64,000 bases of DNA, taken from Gammaproteobacteria bacterium (GTDB lineage: Bacteria > Pseudomonadota > Gammaproteobacteria > Pseudomonadales > Pseudohongiellaceae). The stretch covers positions 1 to 64,000 of the forward strand of contig SHZK01000006.1 of NCBI GenBank assembly GCA_009692305.1, read 5' to 3'. Made by a program: the position numbers and the translations under genes. This document shows, piece by piece, positions 44,850 to 53,448 of this stretch (its first letter is position 1; each line of letters starts with the position of its first letter). The notes beneath the pieces were generated by a model. That model saw only the letters and a list, made by a program, of their open reading frames with translations. It did no database searches and was not told where the DNA came from.

Positions 44850-45884
44850 TCAGGCAATGCCCGCGCCAGCGACACCAACATACACTGAAAACAAGGACTG
44901 ACTCGCCGTCATAAACAAGCGGTTGCGGCGCGTGCCACCAAAGCAGACATTCGCGCAGCGCTCGGGCAGGCGAATGACACCGATGGTGACGCCATCCGGC
45001 GCTACGATTTGCACACCAGGCAAGGCGCCGGCCCAGACGTTGCCATCTACATCGCAGCGAATGCCGTCTGCAGCAGAACGTACCTGCGTGTCGCCGGGCA
45101 TCGTGAGCTTGCAAAGGCTGCGACCATTGCGCAGCTCGGTGCCAGCTACATCGAATACCCAGATGTCACGCTCGCCACCGGTGTCGGCAATATACAGACG
45201 ACTGTAGTCGGGCGAGAAGCAAAGTCCATTCGGTGCGCCGGGCATATCAGTTACCATCTGGATATCACCACTGCTACCATCGACCCGATAGACTGCATTC
45301 GGTAATTCAGAGTCGGCGCGATTGCCTTCATAGTTGCCGCGGATGCCGTAAGGTGGATCGGTGAACCAGATGCTGCCATCCGGATGCACGACCACATCGT
45401 TCGGTGAATTCAGTCGCTTGCCCTCAAACGAATCGGCAATAACTGTCACTGCGCCTGAATGCTCATAGCGCGCGACGCGGCGGCCGCCATGTTCGCAGGC
45501 CAGCTGCCGGCCCTCATTATCGAAGGTGTTGCCGTTGCTGTGACCGGACGGGTTGCGAAACTCGGTGACGTGTCCATCCTCTTCCAGCCAGCGCATTTGT
45601 CGATTGTTCGGTATATCACTCCATACCAGGTAGCGCCCCGAACCATTCCACGCCGGACCCTCCGCCCAGAAGGTGCCGGTGTAATGGCGTTGCAGTGGTG
45701 TGTTGAACAGGATATAGCGCTGAAAACGCGGGTCCAGCGCGATCAGGTCCGGGTCGGGATAGGGCAGCGGGTTGGTGCCTGACCAGTCGCGGGCCTGATA
45801 CGGAGGCAGCGTGGATTGAGCATATCCGATTGCAGGCAGGCACGCCGCAGTGAGGGAGGCTGACAGAAAAGTTCTACGCTTCAT
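44850..45884 (-). CDS. SMP-30/gluconolactonase-like protein with Tat-type signal
   Basis: The 344-residue precursor begins MKRRTFLSASLTAACLPAIGYAQ, a twin-arginine-like leader. The rest is a six-bladed SMP-30/regucalcin propeller: WAEGPAWNGSGRYLVWSDIPNNRQMRW, NGNTFDNEGRQLACEHGGRRVAR, LNSPNDVVVHPDGSIWFTDPPYG, and GAPNGLCFSPDYSRLYIADTG with the usual metal-binding Glu, Asn and Asp positions. The family hydrolyses lactones such as gluconolactone. It is convergent with the MDR gene. Confidence 0.87.
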   Translation of the reverse strand: MKRRTFLSASLTAACLPAIGYAQSTLPPYQARDWSGTNPLPYPDPDLIALDPRFQRYILFNTPLQRHYTGTFWAEGPAWNGSGRYLVWSDIPNNRQMRWLEEDGHVTEFRNPSGHSNGNTFDNEGRQLACEHGGRRVARYEHSGAVTVIADSFEGKRLNSPNDVVVHPDGSIWFTDPPYGIRGNYEGNRADSELPNAVYRVDGSSGDIQMVTDMPGAPNGLCFSPDYSRLYIADTGGERDIWVFDVAGTELRNGRSLCKLTMPGDTQVRSAADGIRCDVDGNVWAGALPGVQIVAPDGVTIGVIRLPERCANVCFGGTRRNRLFMTASQSLFSVYVGVAGAGIA

Positions 45885-45916
45885 GGTTTACACCTCTGCT
45901 TTGATTATTTTATTTT

Positions 45917-47449
45917 TTACTTACGCTGCCGCGTCGAGACGAAATAGAAAATCAATCCCGTCGCGATAATGCCGATGCCGAACAAACCTTCTACCGGCCT
46001 GGAGAGCAATACAAACCACAGAGTCCATCCAGTAAGTGTCAGGAAGATCAGCGGTGGCAATGGATACAAAAATGTCTTGTAGGGGCGTGGCAGGCACGGT
46101 TGTCGCCAGCGTAGTACAAATATGCCGAGTACGGTGGCAAAGCTGTTCAGCGCCAGCGTGAATCCGGCGAACACGAGTATGGATTCAAAGGTGGAGGACA
46201 GAATGAACAACATGGCGATACCGGACTGCGTATAGATCGCAATCGCCGGCACCCCATGCTGATTCTGTTTGCCAAGAAATTTCAATGACGGAAAGTCTTC
46301 GCCGATTACCTGTATTACCCGCGGCCCAGCCATCGTCATGGCGCTGACGGTAGAGATGAGCAGCAGGGCCAGCACGAGGCCGGTGAAGCGCCCGCCGATG
46401 TCACCGAACGCGGCCTCCGCTGCGATATAGCCCACTTCTACCTGGCCCACCATCGCATCCATGGAAGCAGTGTGGAGAAAAGTGATATTAAGAATCAGGT
46501 ACAGCAGCATCACAGTCACGGTGCCAGTGACCAGAATCCAGGGCAAAGTGCCTTGCGGGTTCTCCAGCTCACCACTCAGATAGGTGGCGGAATTCCAACC
46601 GCTATAGGCGAAGCTGACATAGATGAGTGAAACCGCGAACGCGCTGCTGGTGAGCAGCGCGCCATCGCCGGCAACAGGCAAGAAATTTACCGGTTGCGGC
46701 ATGTCCACCCATATAAAGGCAGCGCTGCTGAACAGGACTATGATGCCAATCTTCAGCACGGTAAATACCATCTGCACGCTACCGCTGTTGCGACGATTGG
46801 TGGCGTGAATGAGCGTCAATATTATCAGCAGACTTGCTGCCAGTAATTTTTCCATCACGGCGCCCTGATCACCTGGCAGCACTGTTAGTGCGTACGCCGC
46901 GAAGGTCATTGCTGCCAGGGCGGTCGGTCCGGCGAAACCAATGGTAGCGGAGACCCAGCCGGAGACAAATCCGGCGGCCGGGTGATAGATGCGTGTCAGG
47001 AAATTGTATTCTCCGCCCGATCGCGGTAAGGCGGCGCCGAGTTCGGCGTAGGTCAATGCTCCGCACAGGGCCGCTATGCCGCCCACTGCCCATAACATCA
47101 ACAGCACGAAGCCAGAACGAATATCGAGCAATTGAAAGCCGAGGCTTGTGAATACCCCGGTGCCAATCATATTGGCGATGACGACGGCGGTAACGGTCAG
47201 ATAGCGAAATTTTGTGGGAGCCATGAGTGCCTGTGCTGCAACCTGAATTCCGGGAATAGCTGCGGCACAGTCTAGCACAGGCGTTTCAGTAGCGGCGCCA
47301 GTACCTGCCTGGTGGTGCGTGGACATCATTATGGGATTGGCACACAATTCAATGGCAGGTAATGTACCTGCCACCAGCGCTGCTGCAGGCAGCGCAATGA
47401 ATGGCAGAATGCTGCCCAGAATCTGTGGCAATAAAGTTGTAAGTTTCAT
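45917..47449 (-). CDS. Amino-acid permease (APC family) with an N-terminal extension
   Basis: The 510-residue protein contains an APC permease core from about residue 80 (TVTAVVIANMIGTGVFTSLGFQL, then about 12 helices, GEYNFLTRIYHPAAGFVSGWVS). The 76 residues before it hold a separate hydrophobic stretch and a polar linker, which is odd for the family. ATG at 47221 (MAPTKFRYL) would give a normal permease of 434 residues and may be the true start. It is 32 bp from the SMP-30 gene on the same strand. Confidence 0.82.
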   Translation of the reverse strand: MKLTTLLPQILGSILPFIALPAAALVAGTLPAIELCANPIMMSTHHQAGTGAATETPVLDCAAAIPGIQVAAQALMAPTKFRYLTVTAVVIANMIGTGVFTSLGFQLLDIRSGFVLLMLWAVGGIAALCGALTYAELGAALPRSGGEYNFLTRIYHPAAGFVSGWVSATIGFAGPTALAAMTFAAYALTVLPGDQGAVMEKLLAASLLIILTLIHATNRRNSGSVQMVFTVLKIGIIVLFSSAAFIWVDMPQPVNFLPVAGDGALLTSSAFAVSLIYVSFAYSGWNSATYLSGELENPQGTLPWILVTGTVTVMLLYLILNITFLHTASMDAMVGQVEVGYIAAEAAFGDIGGRFTGLVLALLLISTVSAMTMAGPRVIQVIGEDFPSLKFLGKQNQHGVPAIAIYTQSGIAMLFILSSTFESILVFAGFTLALNSFATVLGIFVLRWRQPCLPRPYKTFLYPLPPLIFLTLTGWTLWFVLLSRPVEGLFGIGIIATGLIFYFVSTRQRK

Positions 47450-47651
47450 CTATGTCGCCTCCGCATTGATCTCTGATGTTATGTTTGATACATGACATGA
47501 CGGTGATAAATTGAATGCAGCAAGTCGACGCGGCACGGATACGCCGGGCTGATGCTTGTAAAGCGTGACCCCGGCTAACCTGAATTGAAGGTTGAATCCA
47601 AGGTGTGGATCTGCTGAATAATGCTCACCAGTTTTCGCCCAGCTGGCAGGG

Positions 47652-47815
47652 CACCAGGGCAGGGCACCAGGGTCAAGTCTTGCCTTTTGCTGGGTAAAAA
47701 TTTAATCCCTCCGTCATCTTAGTTCCTAAGGCACAAAGCAAGACTTGACTCCTATGACGAGGCACAAAGCAAGACTTGACCCCTATGATGTTTGACCCTA
47801 TGACGTTGTCACCTT
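47652..47815. repeat. REP-like cluster
   Basis: At least four GGGTCAA/TTGACCC half-sites are packed here. AGGCACAAAGCAAGACTTGA occurs twice, and matches the end of the RAYT gene region (GGCACAAGGCAAGACTTGACCCCTATG). Confidence 0.75.
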
Positions 47816-47877
47816 TGGCCCGCTTTGACCTACCAAATCCGGTAAGTATTTTTATAGCATTGAATTTCTGGCGAGCT

Positions 47878-47927
47878 GTATATCTGGTAGGGTATATCTG
47901 GAAGGGTGTATATCCTGGGAGGTATAT
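47878..47927. repeat. Tandem 14-bp repeat before the lipoprotein gene
   Basis: GTATATCTGGTAGG, GTATATCTGGAAGG and GTGTATATCCTGGG stand in a row and run into the AGG ribosome-binding site of the next gene. Copy-number change here would alter its expression signals. Confidence 0.6.
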
Positions 47928-48227
47928 ATGAAGCATGAATTGGGCAAACAGCTGTTGCTGCTGCTGGCCTGCGGCCTGCTTGCCGCCTGCGCTACCGACG
48001 GGATTACTCCCAGGCCGCGACTGCCTACTGATGCTGAAATTGAACAATACAATGCGGTGGCGCCCCACGAGGAAAAGATCGTGTGTCGCATGGAAAAAGA
48101 GCTGGGCAGTCGCTTCAAGCGCCGGGTTTGCTATCGGCAGGGTTACCTGGATTCGATGGAGAAACAGGGGCAAGCGGTAGTTGATGCCATGCGCGCGGAT
48201 GGCTTGCTGGACAATCCGCTGCATTGA
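47928..48227 (+). CDS. Small lipoprotein of unknown function
   Basis: The 99-residue protein has a lipobox GLLAACAT (Cys at about 21). The mature part is polar with two cysteines (KIVCRMEKELGSRFKRRVCYRQGY). The RMEK-x-x-GS-x-x-x-x-R-x-C wording resembles short exported proteins seen in Xanthomonadales and other gammaproteobacteria, function unknown. Confidence 0.7.
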   Translation: MKHELGKQLLLLLACGLLAACATDGITPRPRLPTDAEIEQYNAVAPHEEKIVCRMEKELGSRFKRRVCYRQGYLDSMEKQGQAVVDAMRADGLLDNPLH

Positions 48228-48344
48228 TACACGGTCAGTTGCAGACATGCTTTGGCACACATTGCCAGGCAAAATTGTGTGAACTGCATGCCGGGATCGT
48301 GGCAAACTTATGGGTAGCGGTTCTTTAAAGGGCACAGGCGCGAT

Positions 48345-49211
48345 ATGGGTATGACTACACGAGTGGCAAGGCACTGTTTACTACCTCTGGCAACACTGGC
48401 GGCAGCGGCGTTCGCGCCGGCAGTGACCGCACAGGATATTGCCATTACGCATTGTGCAGGTGCCTGCCCGCAATATACTTCCGCGCCAGCAGCAACCCGG
48501 GCCAAAACGGTAGTACACCATGTGTTTGCCGCGGGTCTGAACCAGGACACCGGCCTCGCTGACTGGGTGGCCTATCGCCTGACCAGCGACGCCGTTGGAG
48601 TTGCCTCATTGTTGCCACGCAGCTGGCAGCCGGACCGATTGGTTAAATTCTCCGATGCAGCCGAACCCATTGATATTAATTCCTCCGTGTATTCCCTGGC
48701 GGATATTGCCAGCACCGGCAATCCTTATTATGGCAGTGATCGCGAAGTCGCGGCCCACACCGTGGAACGCGCGCGCCTGGCACCTATTACCAGTTTTGCT
48801 AACACACCTTATTGGTCGGACCTGAATAATCTGACCAATATGGTGCCCATGGCCAACCCGCTGCGCCTCGGTGCCTGGTTGCAACTGGAGCAGGCACTGA
48901 ATGAATTCGTCATCAGTGAAGAGGAGTTGTACGTGGTGAGCGGTCCCTTGTTTTTGATTAATCAACCGCTGACTGCAGTGACTGGTAGCGGGGTCGATTT
49001 TGGACCGGCCGCTTATTACAAGCTCGTGATCAGTAACTCGGGCCTGGCCGCCTTCGTGTTTCCGGAAAATCTGCCGCAGCAAACTGCATACTGCAGCCAG
49101 CAGGCGAGTCTGGAACAGATTGAGCAGATGACCGGCCTGATAATGTTCCCCGGGCGGGACATTCTCCCTTCAGCGAAGTTGCTGACCAGTCTTGGTTGTT
49201 CAGGAAATTAG
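48345..49211 (+). CDS. DNA/RNA non-specific endonuclease-fold protein, catalytic histidine missing
   Basis: The 288-residue exported protein (signal about 1-29) has the fold of NucA/EndoG nucleases: NQDTGLADWVAYRLT, then YYGSDREVAAHTVERARLAPITSFA, LNNLTNMVPMANPLRLGAWLQLEQAL, and VSGPLF. In active members the central motif is DRGH; here it is ERAR. The asparagine and the W-x-x-LE segment that follow are present. It therefore looks like a non-catalytic member or a pseudoenzyme. It converges with the ABC exporter operon, overlapping by 4 bp at the stops. Confidence 0.75.
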   Translation: MGMTTRVARHCLLPLATLAAAAFAPAVTAQDIAITHCAGACPQYTSAPAATRAKTVVHHVFAAGLNQDTGLADWVAYRLTSDAVGVASLLPRSWQPDRLVKFSDAAEPIDINSSVYSLADIASTGNPYYGSDREVAAHTVERARLAPITSFANTPYWSDLNNLTNMVPMANPLRLGAWLQLEQALNEFVISEEELYVVSGPLFLINQPLTAVTGSGVDFGPAAYYKLVISNSGLAAFVFPENLPQQTAYCSQQASLEQIEQMTGLIMFPGRDILPSAKLLTSLGCSGN

Positions 49212-51097
49212 CCAACCAGCGCCAGTTCCGGTTCGGAAAACTGTGACAGGAACAACTTGTAGTAGAAACCCTGTTGCGCCATCAGTTCGGCGTGCGTGCC
49301 CTGTTCGATAATCCTGCCCTTGTCCATCACCAGAATCTTCTCGGCATCCTGAATCGTGGACAGTCGATGGGCGATAACGAAACTGGTGCGATTCTTCATC
49401 AGTTTTTTCATCGCCTGCTGAATCTGCATTTCAGTGCGCGTGTCCACGTTGGACGTCGCCTCATCCAGAATCAGAATGTCGGGATTCGTCAGAATCGCGC
49501 GGGCAATCGTCAGCAATTGTTTCTGGCCCTGGGAGATGTTGCTGAATTCTTCGTTAAGCACCGTGTCGTAACCATCGGGCAGTGTGCGCACGAAGTGATC
49601 AGCATGCGCAGCAGTGGCCGCGGCCATTACTTGAGCACGACTCGCATCGGGTCGACCGAAGGCGATGTTGTCGTAGATGGTGCCACCAAACAGCCAGGTA
49701 TCCTGCAACACCATGCCGAACTTGCTGCGCAGTTCCGAGCGGGACAGGGAGGCGGCAGCTTGACCATCGATCGTGATGCCACCGCCATCCAGTTCATAGA
49801 AGCGCATTAATAAATTTACCAGCGTGGTCTTGCCGGCACCGGTAGGTCCGACAATGGCGACGATGTGTCGCGGTTTCACGTCCAGCGACAGGCCTTCGAG
49901 CAGCGGTTGGTCGGCCTGGTAGCGGAATGAAATATTATGCAATTGCACGGCACCACGCAGTTCGTTCTCATCATGTGGTTTCGGTGTGAACCGGGTCAGC
50001 ACGGGGTCCAGTTCTTCCTTCTCATCGAGAATTTCAAACACGCGCTCGGCGCAGGCGATCGTGCTCTGCAATACGTTCGCAATATTCGCGGTTTGCAAGA
50101 TTGGCTGCGTGAATGAGCGAGAGTACTGAATGAAGGCGACGATGCTGCCGACAGACAGGCGCCCACTGGTAATCCACAAGCCACCGATAACGGCGATAAG
50201 CACGTAGCCGAGGTTGGAGATAAAACTCATTGCCGGGAAAATAATGCCGGAGATAAAGTTCGCGCGTTGGTAGGCGGCGGCGTGCTCACTGTTGATCTGC
50301 TGGAAGCGCTCGATCGATACCCGTTCATAGCCGAAGGCCTTCACCACCACCTGACCGGAGAACATCTCCTCGACGTGGCCCGACAGCAAACCCAGCTGCT
50401 TCTGTTGTGCGCTGAAATGTGGCTGCGACTTCTTCGCGATGAAAACGGTGGCGACACCATACAACGGTAGTGTGGCAATCACGACCAAGGTGAGCGCCGG
50501 GCTGATTGTCAACATCATGATGATGAAGCCTATGAGCTGGATCACCGAGGTGATCGCCTGCGTGGCACTTTGTTGCAGCGTCGTGGAAATCGTGTCGAGG
50601 TCATTGGTGACCCGCGACAGGATATCGCCGTGGGAGTGCGTGTCGTAATAGGACAGGGGCAGGCGCCGCAGCTTGGCGGCGGTGGCGTCGCGCATGGCTT
50701 CGACCGCGCGCTGGGAAACGCTGGCCATGATCCACTGCGTGCAAAACATGAAGACGGAGGACAGCAGGTAAAAACCGAGCAGCCACAACAGCACCGCGTT
50801 GATGGCGCCGTAGTCGAAGTCTGCTGCCTGTCCGCCAAAGCGCTGCATCAGGGTGCCAGTGATAAGGTCGATGGCCCGACCGACCAGCTTCGGACTGGCG
50901 ATGGTAAAGCCGGTGCTGAGTATCGCCAGCAGCAGTACGCTGCTGAGTCGACCTTGAAAAGGCCGGAACCAGGTGAGCAGACGTTTGAAGGTAGGCCCGA
51001 ATCGTTTGGCCTTGACGGTGGGTTGCCCGAGCGTACCCATCGGACCCCGATTCATGAACGCAGGTGGTGGTGCAGACTGGCGTTTGGTTTCGCTCAT
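49208..51097 (-). CDS. ABC exporter half-transporter with consensus ATP site residues
   Basis: A 629-residue protein: an N-terminal extension (about 1-40), six helices, and an ATPase domain with Walker A GPTGAGKTT, signature NISQGQKQ, Walker B ILILDEATSNVD with catalytic glutamate, and H-loop IAHRLST. The SQGQ signature and intact E/H are those of the TM288/LmrD-type partner of a heterodimeric exporter. It starts in a 4-bp overlap with the stop of its partner. Confidence 0.9.
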   Translation of the reverse strand: MSETKRQSAPPPAFMNRGPMGTLGQPTVKAKRFGPTFKRLLTWFRPFQGRLSSVLLLAILSTGFTIASPKLVGRAIDLITGTLMQRFGGQAADFDYGAINAVLLWLLGFYLLSSVFMFCTQWIMASVSQRAVEAMRDATAAKLRRLPLSYYDTHSHGDILSRVTNDLDTISTTLQQSATQAITSVIQLIGFIIMMLTISPALTLVVIATLPLYGVATVFIAKKSQPHFSAQQKQLGLLSGHVEEMFSGQVVVKAFGYERVSIERFQQINSEHAAAYQRANFISGIIFPAMSFISNLGYVLIAVIGGLWITSGRLSVGSIVAFIQYSRSFTQPILQTANIANVLQSTIACAERVFEILDEKEELDPVLTRFTPKPHDENELRGAVQLHNISFRYQADQPLLEGLSLDVKPRHIVAIVGPTGAGKTTLVNLLMRFYELDGGGITIDGQAAASLSRSELRSKFGMVLQDTWLFGGTIYDNIAFGRPDASRAQVMAAATAAHADHFVRTLPDGYDTVLNEEFSNISQGQKQLLTIARAILTNPDILILDEATSNVDTRTEMQIQQAMKKLMKNRTSFVIAHRLSTIQDAEKILVMDKGRIIEQGTHAELMAQQGFYYKLFLSQFSEPELALVG

Positions 51098-52818
51098 GCC
51101 ACGTCCTCCACGCCAAGTTGTGAAGCGACAATTTCCTGATAGGTCTGGCAGGTCTGCAGCAATTCCTGATGGGTGCCGCGTCCTACAATCATGCCTTCGT
51201 CCATCACCAGAATCTGGTCGGCGTCCATTACGGTGCCGATACGCTGGGCGACAATGATGATGGTGGCATCCCGTCCCTCACGCTTGAGTGCCGCGCGCAG
51301 TTTCGCATCAGTGGCGAAATCCAGCGCCGAAAAGCAGTCATCAAACAGATAAATCTCGGCATTGCGGGTCAAGGCACGGGCAATTGCCAGGCGCTGCTTC
51401 TGGCCACCGGACAGATTGCGCCCGCCTTGCTGCAAATCATGTTCCCAGACACCCTCCAGTTCCTTGATGAAAGGCAGTGCTTGCGCAGTGCTGGCCGCAT
51501 GCTCCAGTTGTGAGTCATTTGCGGCGGCATTTGCCACCAGCAAATTGCGTCTTACCGAGCCGCTGAACAAGGTTGACTGCTGCGGTACATAAGCAATGCG
51601 TTCGCGCAATTCAGCTTGCACGTATTTGCTGGTTACCACGCCGCCGACTTCGATGTGGCCGCTTTCGACATCGTAGAAGCGGGGAATCATGCGCACGAGT
51701 GTGGACTTGCCGGCGCCGGTGGAGCCGATGATGGCGGTGACCTTGCCAGGCTCGGCGCGAAAACTGATGTCCTTCAGTGCGAGAACTTCCGCGCCAGGGT
51801 AGCGGAAATTCACTCCTTTGAATTCAACCACAGCCGGTGCGATGGAACGCTGCGGCTCGGTCGGATCAACAATACCCGGCTGCATCTGTAACACTTCATC
51901 TATGCGCACCGCTGCAGCCTGTGCACGCGGCAGAATGTTGAACATCATCGACATCATCATGAAGCCAAACAGTATCTGCATCGCGTATTGCGTGAACGCA
52001 ATCAAGCTGCCGAGTTGCAGGGTGCCTGCCTCGATACGAATAAAGCCGAACCATAACACCGCGAGCGAGGTCAGGTTCATGATCAGCATCAGTCCCGGCA
52101 TCATGAATGCCATGAGTCGATTCACCTCGATATAGGTATCCGCGAGTTCATGACTCGCCGAATGAAAGCGTTGCTGTTCATGATCGACGCGATTGAAGGC
52201 GCGAATCACGCGTACGCCACCCAGCGTTTCCCGCAAGGTCACGTTCAGGCGATCAATCTTGATCTGGATGGACGCATACAGCGGAATTGCCTTGTTGGCG
52301 ATGAACAGCACCAGCGCAATCAGTACCGGTACTGCCACTGCCAGCACCCAGGTCAACTGCGGATCTTTCGAATACGCCATGATGATGCCGCCGAGCGCCA
52401 TCATCGGCGCCATCAGCAGCATACGGGCAATAACGATCGTGACCATCTGCACCTGGGTAATGTCGTTGGTGGCGCGGGTGATCAAAGTCGAAGAACCAAA
52501 TTGATCGAATTCATGCAAAGAAAAACCGGAGACTTTGGAGAACACGGCGTTCCGCAGGTTTCGACCGAAACCACTGGCTACCCGTGCCGAGATCCAGCTC
52601 GACACAACAGCACAGCTAATGCTCAGCACAGTAATCAACAGCATGTAGCCGCCGATGCGCAAGATATAGTCGGTGTCGCCGCGCAGCACGCCCTGGTCGA
52701 TGATGTCTGCCATCAGGGTTGGCAGGAACAGGTCAGCCAGTACCTGGAAAAAAACCAGTACCATCAATAGCGCGATAGACCAGCGCCAAGGTTGCAGAAA
52801 GCGGAATATTTTTAGCAT
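51094..52818 (-). CDS. ABC exporter half-transporter with a degenerate ATP site
   Basis: The 574-residue partner has Walker A GSTGAGKST and a standard LSGGQKQR signature, but Walker B reads IYLFDDCFSALD, with Asp for the catalytic Glu, and the H-loop reads VAQRIGT, with Gln for His. This is the set of changes seen in TM287/LmrC-type subunits. The two proteins should form one asymmetric multidrug-type exporter in the inner membrane. It lies directly downstream of the marR gene, overlapping it by 7 bp. Confidence 0.9.
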   Translation of the reverse strand: MLKIFRFLQPWRWSIALLMVLVFFQVLADLFLPTLMADIIDQGVLRGDTDYILRIGGYMLLITVLSISCAVVSSWISARVASGFGRNLRNAVFSKVSGFSLHEFDQFGSSTLITRATNDITQVQMVTIVIARMLLMAPMMALGGIIMAYSKDPQLTWVLAVAVPVLIALVLFIANKAIPLYASIQIKIDRLNVTLRETLGGVRVIRAFNRVDHEQQRFHSASHELADTYIEVNRLMAFMMPGLMLIMNLTSLAVLWFGFIRIEAGTLQLGSLIAFTQYAMQILFGFMMMSMMFNILPRAQAAAVRIDEVLQMQPGIVDPTEPQRSIAPAVVEFKGVNFRYPGAEVLALKDISFRAEPGKVTAIIGSTGAGKSTLVRMIPRFYDVESGHIEVGGVVTSKYVQAELRERIAYVPQQSTLFSGSVRRNLLVANAAANDSQLEHAASTAQALPFIKELEGVWEHDLQQGGRNLSGGQKQRLAIARALTRNAEIYLFDDCFSALDFATDAKLRAALKREGRDATIIIVAQRIGTVMDADQILVMDEGMIVGRGTHQELLQTCQTYQEIVASQLGVEDVA

Positions 52819-53285
52819 GCAGTGGTTTCCGAGTGTTCCAGATGGTCGGCGGCGGCCAGCAACAGATTGGTGAAGTGTTTTGACTCTTTTGGTCCAAGCC
52901 GGGTAACGAGTTGGCTGAATTGATTCGCGAAATCATCGCGCACTTTCGCCAGGAATTTTTTGCCGCCGTTGGTCAGGGTCACCAGCACGACACGTCGGTC
53001 GGTGTCGTCATGCTTGCGCACGACGAAGGCTTGTTGTTCCAGACGGCGCAGTTGTTGGGCGACATTGCCCGCCGTTACTCGCAGTCGTTTGGCCAGCTCG
53101 GAAGGGCGTGCCCCGTCTGGTTCGGGCCAGTGCTTCAGCAACCACAACAGATGCCATTCCGCCTGGCTCAACTTGCCGTTCGATATCATTTTGTTGCCGG
53201 CAATGGTGGCACGGGTGAAACGCCGGGTGGCGGCGAGCAGTGCGTCGGTTGGGGAAACAGCATTGGTTTTACGAGAGTGTGGCAT
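52812..53285 (-). CDS. MarR-family transcriptional regulator
   Basis: The 157-residue protein has the winged-helix core of MarR proteins (SQAEWHLLWLLKHWPEPDGARPSELAKRLRVTAGNVAQQLRRLEQQAFVVRKHDDTDRRVVLVTLTNGGKKFL). It is first in an operon with the ABC exporter pair and probably represses it in the absence of a ligand. A palindrome at 53338-53352 in front of it could be the operator. Confidence 0.9.
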   Translation of the reverse strand: MPHSRKTNAVSPTDALLAATRRFTRATIAGNKMISNGKLSQAEWHLLWLLKHWPEPDGARPSELAKRLRVTAGNVAQQLRRLEQQAFVVRKHDDTDRRVVLVTLTNGGKKFLAKVRDDFANQFSQLVTRLGPKESKHFTNLLLAAADHLEHSETTAC

Positions 53286-53337
53286 GACTGGATTTACGCG
53301 ACTCGACCGACAGTTGCGCTAATATAGCAGGTGAATA

Positions 53338-53352
53338 GTTTAGTAGCTAAAC
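53338..53352. promoter_or_regulatory. Possible MarR operator (GTTTAG-TAG-CTAAAC)
   Basis: A perfect 6-bp inverted repeat with a 3-bp spacer is about 53 bp upstream of the marR start. MarR proteins bind such short palindromes. No other palindrome is seen in the gap. Confidence 0.55.
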
Positions 53353-53380
53353 AATAAAGTCGGGATAAATTGCAGACAAG

Positions 53381-53424
53381 AAAAAGCCAGGGTAGCAGTA
53401 CGTGAATGTACTCTTACCCTGGCT
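53381..53424 (-). terminator. Rho-independent terminator
   Basis: A 17-position stem (53385-53401 with 53408-53424, two mismatches) with a 6-nt loop is followed on the minus strand by a T-run (A5 on the plus strand at 53381-53385). It ends the transcript of the cytochrome/copper protein gene. Confidence 0.8.
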
Positions 53425-53448
53425 GGTGTTTCAGGCAAATTGAATCAG

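Larger units (their letters stand above)
47450..47927. other. Repeat-rich intergenic region
   Basis: No gene is seen. It holds several REP-like parts: GGGTCAAGTCTTGCC near 47660-47685, half of the GGGACGG hairpin near 47700-47715, and GCAAGACTTGA(C/T)CCCTATGA twice near 47733-47785. Before the next gene, 14-bp units GTATATCTGG(T/A)AGG repeat from 47878. Confidence 0.65.
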
